From NCBI GenBank assembly GCA_023393825.1, contig JAEXBW010000022.1:1-6085 (forward strand): a DNA stretch of 6,085 nucleotides. The letters run 5' to 3'. This stretch comes from Elusimicrobiota bacterium (lineage in GTDB: Bacteria; Elusimicrobiota; Elusimicrobia; Elusimicrobiales; Elusimicrobiaceae). This document shows positions 1 to 6,085 of this stretch, one piece after another. The notes beneath the pieces were generated by a model. That model was not told the DNA's origin and did no database searches. It saw nothing but the letters and a program-made list of their open reading frames with translations. The translations under genes and the position numbers were made by a program. Each line of letters starts with the position of its first letter. The stretch's first letter is position 1.

Positions 1-2
1 CG

Positions 3-3000
3 TCTTCAACTTTAGCCAAAGTAGTCTTGCCAAGCGTACAAACGGGTACGGTGCTTGGCGTATACGACGGCCTTAACACCTTTGGCAATACTTTGGGTTA
101 TAAAGACTTTAGCGCGCTCAATTCTAACGACTGGAAGAAGATAGGTTATAACACAGGCCGCGGGTTTACCTCGGGCGCGGTGGTGGGACAGTTTGGACGT
201 ATATTACAAGTAAACGGTTTAGCCGGCAATACCACCAACAAACTTATTGCGGAGCCTGTATCTGTAAAAGTAGCAAACGGCGTACGCAATGCAGGTTTGG
301 GTATGAGCGAGGGCGCAGTATTTTCCGTAGCGGGCGCAGGCTACGACCAAGCCAACAGCCTGTGGCTGCCCGCGCAAGGCACGGCGAACTATATCGGCGG
401 CAATGCCAATGCCTTTGCGGAAATGACACCAAAAAGCTTACTTAAAGATATGGTTAAGTTCTACTTTGCCATCAAATTACCGGGCAATGCCATAAACGGC
501 GCGGAAAGCGGATATAAAGCAACTGCAAACAAAACCGCACCCGTCCGCACAATTTCAAAGCAGGAAATTGTAAAAATTTCCAAACCCGCAGAGCAAAAAA
601 ATGCCGAGATAAAACAAAGCGATTATGTAATAGAAAAAAACGCGCAGGGCGTTGCGGAAATTAAATTTAAGTGGATGCTGCAAACTGAACCCGCGCAACA
701 ACTTAGCAAAACCCAAACGCTTAACGCGCAGGTGGGGGAAGGTTCTGGCGCGTCCGCCGCATCGGCGTCTGCCCCGTCCGCAGAAGTTAATACGCAAACA
801 GCGGCAAAACCAGCCGCGCCTGTCTACGACGGTTATAATCCGCCGCAAGGCACGCCCGCAAGAGTTTACCAGCCCAAACCCGTTAAGATAATTGAAAGTT
901 CCCGCGTTAAAAAAGCATGGTTAAAAAGCGGTTTTGACTACTCCTTAAGCATTGCCAAACAATTTGCAAGCAGCGCAAGAACAACCTTTGGCGCGGCTGT
1001 AATTGCAACATCTTTATCTCTTACAAATCCGTCAATGTTAAATGCCGCGTCATCAGGCAAAATAATGCCGATGGTGGAAACTTTGGCAGGTACGGAAAGT
1101 GTTTCTTCCTCCGTAAAAACTTTAGGCGGCTCAAGAAGAACGCAAAGCGCGGCAATAACCGTTGCCCCGCCCGCGGAAGCTGTAAAAACACCGCAAACCC
1201 TAAACAGGGCGGAAAACTTAAAACCGACAAAAACACTGCCCGATTATAAACCTATGGCGGCGGCAGCTTTCCTGCCGTTAGCTTTCCCTAAATACGGAAC
1301 ATTTACATTAAAGGACGATAAAAATTCCCTGTCCTCTTCTTCCGAAATCCAATATACCCTGCAAACTAAGGAAGAAGCCGCCCTGCAGGCGGACACACGC
1401 AGCAAAGAATTAAGAACAACGCAAGCGCAAAAAACAACCCTGCCGCCATACAACCACCCCGTTTACGCTATGGCGCAAACCGACCCGCTGTTGCCGATAA
1501 TCCTGCTTTACGCGGCGGCAAAAAGCGGCATACGCGGCAAGAAAACGGTTAAAGAAGAATCGCCGAAAGCTTATAAAGATCTTAACAGCCCCGCAAGCGG
1601 GTTCTTCGGCGCGAATATAAAACTGCCCAAAGGTTACGACAAAAAGAAAGGCGTTGAAACCTATTACATTGACGCTATGGGCCAAGAAGTTAAATTGCCG
1701 CTTTTATTTAATATTGATAAAGCGATAAAAGTTAATAACTCCCAACGCGGCGTATTTAACCGCCAGAACAGATTGGAGATAAGAAACGGCGTTAAAAAAC
1801 CCACGCAGATAGAACGCTTTTGCATGCTTTTGGAAAATACGGCAAAAGCAAAATTTGCTTTTATAGCCGCCGTAAAAAATGCCGCGCTTGCAACTCCGTT
1901 CAATCTTAAAGTACAGTTTACGGACGCTAAAGTTTCCAGACATTACAAAGAAGTTCCCCTGCAAACGGCAGGCGGCAAAGCCACTCCTTACATAAGCCTT
2001 TCCACGCCTAAGAATATGGTAAAAGACGGGGAAATTTTTAAACTTAATAAAGACGGCAGCCTTAGCGCGGTAAGCAAAACGGGAGAGGAAAGATTATTGC
2101 CCGATTTTACCCTGCGTATCCCCAAAGGCGAAATAGAAAAACTTGTAAAGGTTTTAAACTCCAACAAGAAAAACTTTGTAATGGATATTGTTCCCACGCA
2201 AAATAAAAGCATAGCCTTCATGCTTAACTTTTTGGTGGCAACAACCATTATGGCCGCCGCGCCGTCGTTTAAAGAATTGTTTGACTTAAGCGAATTTTGG
2301 GCCAATACAATTATGGGTATAATATCCTTCGGCCCTGCGCTTTGTATCCCGCTGTTCGGCTCTTTATTTAAAAAGTTCGGCGTTACAAAGGTATTAAAAG
2401 GCGTTTCTTTAATGTCGCTTACCGCTATAACGTTAACAACATTATCGGGCTTTTACGGCTTTTCGGGCGGGCATGGCTCCACCGTTGCGCTTATCGGCGC
2501 GATTGCGGGGCTGTTTATGCTTTCCTTATCAAACGAGTTAAAGTTCTCTTCAATGTCGCCCGTTATAGAAACTAACTTTGACGGCAACAAAGCCCTTGCC
2601 GTAACAACCAAAGCGCTTATGTCCAGAAGTTTAGGCACAATATTCTTTTTGCAAATACCCGCGCTTTATAACTTTATTGCCGCCCATACGGGCCTGCCTC
2701 ATGCAGATGACACAATATCATTTGTCAGCTTTCTGCTGCCCGTGGCTATAGCCGCTGCGGCAAAGATGCTAACCTCCCACTTAAGGGAAGTTCCCGCCCT
2801 GCCGGAAAATGATATAGGCATAAAAAACCTTATCCACCTCTTTAAATCCAATAAGGAAATCAGAAGCGGCGCCTTAGCCTTTACTATGTTTGAAAGTATA
2901 GAAGCCACTTTATCTTTACTTATCTTCTCTCTGGCTAAAGATTTTTACGGCCCCGTTTCCTCCGTCCCCAATGTTATCGGCGGCGTGGCAATATATGCCG

Positions 3001-3518
3001 CAATGGTGGTAAGCCGTTTTATAGCATCACATCTGCAAAAGAAAGGCATATTAAACGCTAAACAAACGCTTATATCCAGCTTCGCCGCGCTCGGTTTAGG
3101 CACGTCTATGTTTGCCGCGGCGGGCATAAGCCCTGTGGGCCTTATAGGCGCGGCATTAGCGTTTATGGGTTCTGCCAACACATTTGCGCCGCTTTATAAT
3201 GTTACGTCAAAGAATAACCCCAACAAATCAAGCGAAATATCTTTGATATTCTTTACCACCACAACGCTTGCCGCGCTTTCCACCACAATATTGGGCGCGG
3301 TTATAGACATCACAGGCTCAAAACAGATTGGCTTTATAGTGCCTTTTGTTGCAATACTGGGCGCCTTATATCTTGCAAAATATGTGTTTAAAGATATGCC
3401 TATACTTAAAAAGTTAAACCCGCGCAAAGCCTCGGCAAAAGGCAAAAAGCAAAAAACAATGCCGCAAGAGCAGCAGGAAGGCCCGACGGATTTTAACAAT
3501 CCCCAGCCGCAAAACTAA
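3..3518 (+). CDS. Very large fusion protein with C-terminal MFS-like 12-helix transporter domain (5'-partial)
   Basis: The frame is open from the left window edge with no upstream stop. The first possible start (TTG at 27) lacks a convincing Shine-Dalgarno, so the true start is almost certainly outside and at least 1,171 residues are visible. Numbering below counts from that TTG. Residues 1-170 are Gly/Ala/Asn-rich with no family I recognise. Residues 236-280 are an Ala/Ser/Pro linker. Residues 294-342 resemble an internal signal or membrane segment: a basic stretch, then a hydrophobic run ending in LNAAS. Residues 486-498 are hydrophobic. Residues 515-725 look globular and mixed alpha/beta. 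Residues 727-1121 show about 12 hydrophobic helices in two sets of six, with a hydrophilic loop at 918-944, the usual major facilitator architecture. The tail (1122-1163) is Lys/Gln-rich and probably cytoplasmic. MFS motif A between helices 2 and 3 is degenerate: GSLFKKFG, with Lys at the usual Asp. MFS proteins are commonly 400-600 residues, so the extra N-terminal mass is exceptional. The substrate is unknown, and the family call rests on topology rather than a clear signature. The stop is TAA. Confidence 0.85.
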   Translation, partial: SSTLAKVVLPSVQTGTVLGVYDGLNTFGNTLGYKDFSALNSNDWKKIGYNTGRGFTSGAVVGQFGRILQVNGLAGNTTNKLIAEPVSVKVANGVRNAGLGMSEGAVFSVAGAGYDQANSLWLPAQGTANYIGGNANAFAEMTPKSLLKDMVKFYFAIKLPGNAINGAESGYKATANKTAPVRTISKQEIVKISKPAEQKNAEIKQSDYVIEKNAQGVAEIKFKWMLQTEPAQQLSKTQTLNAQVGEGSGASAASASAPSAEVNTQTAAKPAAPVYDGYNPPQGTPARVYQPKPVKIIESSRVKKAWLKSGFDYSLSIAKQFASSARTTFGAAVIATSLSLTNPSMLNAASSGKIMPMVETLAGTESVSSSVKTLGGSRRTQSAAITVAPPAEAVKTPQTLNRAENLKPTKTLPDYKPMAAAAFLPLAFPKYGTFTLKDDKNSLSSSSEIQYTLQTKEEAALQADTRSKELRTTQAQKTTLPPYNHPVYAMAQTDPLLPIILLYAAAKSGIRGKKTVKEESPKAYKDLNSPASGFFGANIKLPKGYDKKKGVETYYIDAMGQEVKLPLLFNIDKAIKVNNSQRGVFNRQNRLEIRNGVKKPTQIERFCMLLENTAKAKFAFIAAVKNAALATPFNLKVQFTDAKVSRHYKEVPLQTAGGKATPYISLSTPKNMVKDGEIFKLNKDGSLSAVSKTGEERLLPDFTLRIPKGEIEKLVKVLNSNKKNFVMDIVPTQNKSIAFMLNFLVATTIMAAAPSFKELFDLSEFWANTIMGIISFGPALCIPLFGSLFKKFGVTKVLKGVSLMSLTAITLTTLSGFYGFSGGHGSTVALIGAIAGLFMLSLSNELKFSSMSPVIETNFDGNKALAVTTKALMSRSLGTIFFLQIPALYNFIAAHTGLPHADDTISFVSFLLPVAIAAAAKMLTSHLREVPALPENDIGIKNLIHLFKSNKEIRSGALAFTMFESIEATLSLLIFSLAKDFYGPVSSVPNVIGGVAIYAAMVVSRFIASHLQKKGILNAKQTLISSFAALGLGTSMFAAAGISPVGLIGAALAFMGSANTFAPLYNVTSKNNPNKSSEISLIFFTTTTLAALSTTILGAVIDITGSKQIGFIVPFVAILGALYLAKYVFKDMPILKKLNPRKASAKGKKQKTMPQEQQEGPTDFNNPQPQN

Positions 3519-3540
3519 AACAAATATTTTCCTGCTTACA

Positions 3541-3570
3541 ACAAAAAAGGGCCGCGTAAAAGCGGCCCTT
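3541..3570 (-). terminator. Rho-independent terminator of the minus-strand gene, possibly bidirectional
   Basis: A perfect 9-bp inverted repeat (AAGGGCCGC at 3547-3555, GCGGCCCTT at 3562-3570) encloses a 6-nt loop. Read on the minus strand, the stem runs into TTTTTTGT, a classic intrinsic terminator starting about 29 bp past the minus-strand gene's stop. On the plus strand it is followed only by TTAAACATTTAT. It may therefore also end transcripts of the large plus-strand gene, whose stop lies about 28 bp before the stem, but less efficiently. Only 80 bp separate the two convergent genes, so a shared terminator is expected. Confidence 0.88.
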
Positions 3571-3598
3571 AAACATTTATAATATCTGTTGGTATTTA

Positions 3599-5599
3599 CT
3601 ATTCTTTCAGTTCAGTCCCTTTCATTATGCGCCACCATGCAATCTTGCGCAAAGCCTGCGCGCGCGCCGTAATATCCTGCGCGTCGGCGGGTGTTGTGCC
3701 GTCGGTGGTTATCTTTATATCTTTATTGTTTATATCGCCCATTTCATTGCCGTAAATCCAATACATATTGTGCAGGCCAAAGGCGGGCGCGGCAAGCATA
3801 TCTTGCCCAAGGGAATAATATTCAAAACCTTTCGGCGCGGCAAGTTCTATAACGGTGGCGGGTATATCTTTGTGGCTGCCGCTTAAGTTTTGCTCGGCGG
3901 GTTTTGTTATCCCTTTGCCAAACAAAATAAACGGGACGGCAACGGTTTCGTAAATATTCGGGTTGGGGTTAACATACCACCTTTGCGCGTGGTCGCCCGT
4001 CAATATAAAAATACTATCAGGGTATTTTTGATACATAGTTTTAATAAACTCCGCTATGTATTTATCGGAATATTCAAAATGGCGCAGTTTATTTATTAAA
4101 TCTTTATCCTTCGCCTGAGCGGGGGGCAAAATCTTTTCAAAATCGGCGGCGGTTTTTATGCTTTTTTCCGCGTCAACATTGACCGTAAGCGGCGGGTGGT
4201 TGGAACTGGTTAATATAAAGTTAAACGATGGTTTATCATCTTTAAACAAGGTTTCTATACCCTGCAAAAACTCTTTATCTTCCACGCCCCAGGCATTGCC
4301 CTTGCCGGCAAAATCAGCCTTATAATAAGCCTTATCAAACTGCTGGGCGGAGGCAAAAGAACCAACATTCTCCCACGATGGAAAACCGCCGTAAAAGAAG
4401 CGCGTTTCGTAACCCAGTTTTTTAAGCTGAACGCTTAAAGCCGTTTCGTACGGTTTGGCGGCGGAAGGCTGGCTGGCGGTGTATATGCTTATATCGGGCA
4501 TACCCAAAATTGCGCCCGTAAGGCCGAACATCGTACCGTTGGCGGCGGGCAAGAAATTGCTTATAAGCAGCGCATTATTCTGCGCCAAAATTCCTTTTAC
4601 GCCGTTTGCTATACCAAGGTCTTTATATTGGTCCAAAAGCGGCCAAAGCATATAAGTTTCGCCCATAATAAAAAAGATATGGCGGGGCGGGTTTTGCGCG
4701 CCGCGCGCGTGTTTTAAAAGGAAAGGTTCTAAACTATTTTCCTGATAAGGCGCGCCCGTAAGCAGCTCTATATTCTGCTTAACCTCCTGCGCGGTAAGTT
4801 TTATGTGATTTATCTTGGCGGTATATTTATGTATACGGCTGGCTTTGTACAGGGCTTGTACGTCGTCTAATATAGCCTCGTTAAGCAGGTGCTGGCTAAG
4901 GCGGGCGGCGTTCTTCCAGTAAATAGAGCCGTTGTAGCCAAAGCTGCCGCCGTGGCGCATATAAACGGCAAAGAGGGGGATAAATAAAATGACGGCAATA
5001 AGCGCAATCTTTTTATGTTTTATCTTGGCGGCGAAAGATGGTTTTGGCACGGCGGAAAGAAATTTCTTAAGCAAAAAAGTAAGCGCAGCCGCCGCCAAAA
5101 TGCCCGCAAAAATCCTGAGCGGCGCGTTGTATTGCTTTATCGCGGTATCGGTTATGGCGTAAACATCGTCGTGGAAAGTGTTAAAGATAAAAGGGTCAAA
5201 AGCGTTATGGAACTCCCTATAATACGGTATTCTGGTTTGAAACAATATGCTTAAAACCAACATCTCCGCACCGCCCAGCCAAAGGCGTATTTTTAAGGAG
5301 GGCCATTTTTGCCAAATCTGCCTGCCAAGCGTGGCAAAAACGAAGGTGGGAATGATAAACGCGGCTGCGGTTTTAAGGCTGATTCTAAATCCGAAGAACA
5401 TTGCGGCAAGAATATCTTTAAAAGTTGTTCCCGCCTCTAAGGAAGAGGCAAAAACCGCAATAAACAAAGCGCGGTAAAGGGATAAAACTAGAAGCAGAAA
5501 AATAAATAATTTTAGGTCTGCGGCAATATCGTCAATAAAAAAGTTAAATCTGTTTTGGTGGGAGAGAATAAAGGTTTTTATTTTATTTATAAATTTCAT
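3599..5599 (-). CDS. LTA synthase / phosphoglycerol transferase family membrane protein (sulfatase superfamily)
   Basis: A complete 666-residue protein, close in size to LtaS-type enzymes (about 650). The ATG at 5599 is preceded by AGGA seven bases upstream, which supports this start. About five hydrophobic helices lie at roughly 29-50, 66-90, 105-121, 162-178 and 198-213, followed by a linker and an extracytoplasmic sulfatase-fold domain at about 306-602. By analogy with LtaS I see the metal ligand E314 in FIMGET, the likely nucleophile T356 in ANGTMFG, W409 in the FPSWENV segment, H468 in SSNHPP, D536-H537 in LTGDHAQ, and a later SGSHKDI motif (H576). All catalytic positions are present, so an active Mn/Mg-dependent enzyme is likely. 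The family moves phosphoglycerol or a related phospho-alcohol from a membrane phospholipid onto a lipoteichoic, glucan or lipid acceptor outside the cytoplasmic membrane. The acceptor cannot be told here; in a diderm host an OpgB-like or envelope-glycan role is likelier than true LTA synthesis. The gene appears monocistronic, with its own terminator after the TAG stop. EptA-like phosphoethanolamine transferases are a less likely alternative, because their motifs differ. Confidence 0.92.
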   Translation of the reverse strand: MKFINKIKTFILSHQNRFNFFIDDIAADLKLFIFLLLVLSLYRALFIAVFASSLEAGTTFKDILAAMFFGFRISLKTAAAFIIPTFVFATLGRQIWQKWPSLKIRLWLGGAEMLVLSILFQTRIPYYREFHNAFDPFIFNTFHDDVYAITDTAIKQYNAPLRIFAGILAAAALTFLLKKFLSAVPKPSFAAKIKHKKIALIAVILFIPLFAVYMRHGGSFGYNGSIYWKNAARLSQHLLNEAILDDVQALYKASRIHKYTAKINHIKLTAQEVKQNIELLTGAPYQENSLEPFLLKHARGAQNPPRHIFFIMGETYMLWPLLDQYKDLGIANGVKGILAQNNALLISNFLPAANGTMFGLTGAILGMPDISIYTASQPSAAKPYETALSVQLKKLGYETRFFYGGFPSWENVGSFASAQQFDKAYYKADFAGKGNAWGVEDKEFLQGIETLFKDDKPSFNFILTSSNHPPLTVNVDAEKSIKTAADFEKILPPAQAKDKDLINKLRHFEYSDKYIAEFIKTMYQKYPDSIFILTGDHAQRWYVNPNPNIYETVAVPFILFGKGITKPAEQNLSGSHKDIPATVIELAAPKGFEYYSLGQDMLAAPAFGLHNMYWIYGNEMGDINNKDIKITTDGTTPADAQDITARAQALRKIAWWRIMKGTELKE

Positions 5600-5810
5600 T
5601 TTAAAGTCCTATATATTATGTTTTTAAGAATATCAAATATGTGGGAACCGGCGCAAACCCACCCGCGCGGCGGAGGTTTTTGGGGGAGGTCTTGTGACAC
5701 TATTGGCGGTGGTTTTGCAAAAAGTGTTGGCGCAATTTTTGCACCAGTTAAGTTATTAAATGATGTAAAAAAATAAATAGAACATACTTGATAAAAAGGA
5801 TAAAGGGGAA
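5600..5810. other. Intergenic region upstream of the LTA synthase-like gene, no supported gene
   Basis: This stretch holds the AT-rich leader of the minus-strand gene (5600-5640), a G/C-rich block at 5641-5690, and an A/T-rich part up to the repeat array. The G/C-rich block contains a small inverted repeat (GTGGG at 5641-5645, CCCAC at 5658-5662), the palindrome CCGCGCGG at 5663-5670, and purine-rich GGAGG and GGGGGAGG runs on the plus strand. The palindrome TTTTGCAAAA lies at 5713-5722, and GCAAAAA at 5717-5723 pairs with TTTTTGC at 5736-5742. A 45-codon plus-strand frame (5639-5776) lacks a Shine-Dalgarno and has no recognisable family. The region most likely contains the promoter and control sites of the minus-strand gene, but none is clear enough to name. 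Confidence 0.5.
5607..5610 (-). promoter_or_regulatory. Ribosome-binding site of the LTA synthase-like gene
   Basis: The minus strand reads AGGA, then seven bases (CTTTAAA), then ATG. The spacing is optimal and fixes the start codon at 5599-5597. Upstream sequence is AT-rich, but I could not place a convincing sigma-70 promoter: a TTGATA at 5636-5631 has no properly spaced -10 box. Confidence 0.75.
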
Positions 5811-6049
5811 GAAATTTTCAGATTGTCCGCGTAATTTCATCAAGGCCGTCTGTGTTGGAACAAATTTAGCAAGCAAGCCCGCGTAATTTAATTAATGCCG
5901 TATTACTAGCGCATATTTAGCAGACAGCACGTATGGATTTGATTAATGCCGTTTGTGCTGGAACAAATTTAGCAGGCAAGCCCGCGTAATTTAATTAATG
6001 CCGTCTGCCGCAGAACAAATTTATAGATTGGCAGCGTGATTAGGCGGGG
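5811..6049. repeat. Imperfect tandem repeat array, 51-52 bp period
   Basis: Four aligned copies are clear, anchored by GCCGT at 5845, 5897, 5948 and 6000 (steps of 52, 51 and 52 bp). Each copy runs roughly as a CCGCGTAATTT block, a TTNATNAA core, GCCGT, a variable 5-10 bases, then a block close to GGAACAAATTTAGCA. Copies 2 and 4 share an identical 26-bp block (AGCCCGCG through ATGCCGT), while copies 1 and 3 have drifted. The left edge (from about 5811) and the right edge (to about 6049) are degenerate half-copies, both carrying AGATTG before an RCGT-like block. The period is not a multiple of three and stops occur in all frames, so the array is non-coding. It is not a CRISPR array because the segments between the best-conserved blocks are themselves repeated. 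Function is unknown. Confidence 0.85.
5845..6004. repeat. Higher-order duplication within the array: 57-bp block repeated at 103 bp
   Basis: Positions 5845-5901 and 5948-6004 are both 57 bp and differ at only three positions, all transitions (5850/5953, 5855/5958 and 5872/5975). Neighbouring 52-bp units are much less alike; copy 2 between its GCCGT and the AATTTAGCA block is strongly changed. The array therefore appears to have grown most recently by copying a two-unit (103-bp) block rather than single units. Confidence 0.75.
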
Positions 6050-6085
6050 TTGAGCTTATTTTTTATTTTATTGTGAACGCGGTGT

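Noticed and set aside
27..29. TTG at 27 as the true start of the large gene.
   Set aside because: The frame stays open to the window edge, no ribosome-binding site precedes it, and the protein reads as already inside a domain, so the gene is taken as 5'-partial.
652..891. Plus-strand 79-codon frame and several minus-strand frames of 60-105 codons across 244-3499.
   Set aside because: They lie wholly inside the large plus-strand gene, have Arg/Cys/Phe-rich compositions typical of shadow frames, and lack ribosome-binding sites.
3890..5477. Plus-strand frames of 66-79 codons opposite the LTA synthase-like gene.
   Set aside because: They are antisense shadows of a gene whose family motifs are clear along its whole length.
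5610..5636. Sigma-70 promoter for the minus-strand gene: TTGATA with TAATAT or TATATA downstream.
   Set aside because: Spacers are only 12 or 15 bp, and the TATATA option overlaps the ribosome-binding site, leaving no room for a leader.
5639..5776. A 45-codon plus-strand frame starting ATG at 5639 (or 5618), ending TAA at 5776.
   Set aside because: No Shine-Dalgarno before either ATG, the start overlaps the likely promoter zone of the divergent minus-strand gene, and the product (MWEPAQTHPRGGGF...) resembles no family.
5811..6049. CRISPR array.
   Set aside because: The best-conserved block and the sequence between blocks are both repeated, and the copies are degenerate. A CRISPR array has near-identical repeats and unique spacers. 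No cas-like gene is seen.
6040..6085. Possible C-terminal end of another minus-strand gene at the right edge (HRVHNKIKNKLNPA then TAA), or a plus-strand frame in the same bases.
   Set aside because: Only about 14 codons are visible, there is no recognisable motif, and both strands are open over this short AT-rich stretch, so neither can be supported.

Overview
The window holds two convergent protein-coding genes and a non-coding right end with a degenerate tandem-repeat array. Composition is moderate in GC, with Ala/Gly codons rich in GCG/GGC next to many AAA/TTA codons. I see no RNA genes, CRISPR array, transposase or integrase. The organism cannot be fixed from sequence alone. The very long Ala/Lys-rich protein ending in a transporter, together with the codon style, reminds me of gut-associated Elusimicrobiota, but this is a low-confidence guess, not a match I can show.

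Layout. (1) Positions 3-3518, plus strand: the 3' part of a very large gene whose start lies outside the window. Its visible product has a Gly-rich N-terminal region, an Ala/Ser/Pro/Lys-rich low-complexity middle, a predicted globular region, and a C-terminal 12-helix major-facilitator-like domain. (2) Positions 3541-3570: a 9-bp GC-rich hairpin between the converging genes. Its T tract lies on the minus strand, so it is mainly the terminator of the minus-strand gene. (3) Positions 3599-5599, minus strand: a complete 666-residue membrane-anchored phosphotransferase of the LTA synthase / sulfatase superfamily (LtaS/OpgB-like), with all expected catalytic and metal-binding residues visible. (4) Positions 5600-6085: no convincing gene. 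It carries the ribosome-binding site of the minus-strand gene, a G-rich stretch, and an array of about four full copies plus degenerate edges of a 51-52 bp repeat at about 5811-6049.

How the parts relate. Both products would act at the cytoplasmic membrane: one a transporter-like fusion of unknown substrate, the other an enzyme with an extracytoplasmic active site that would add a lipid-derived phospho-alcohol group to a surface or periplasmic glycan. They converge, so they are not an operon and no joint pathway is implied. The most unusual elements are the MFS-like domain at the end of a huge fusion protein, and the repeat array. Its palindrome-like TTNATNAA cores recur every 52, 51 and 52 bp, close to five DNA helical turns, which would suit an array of protein-binding sites.
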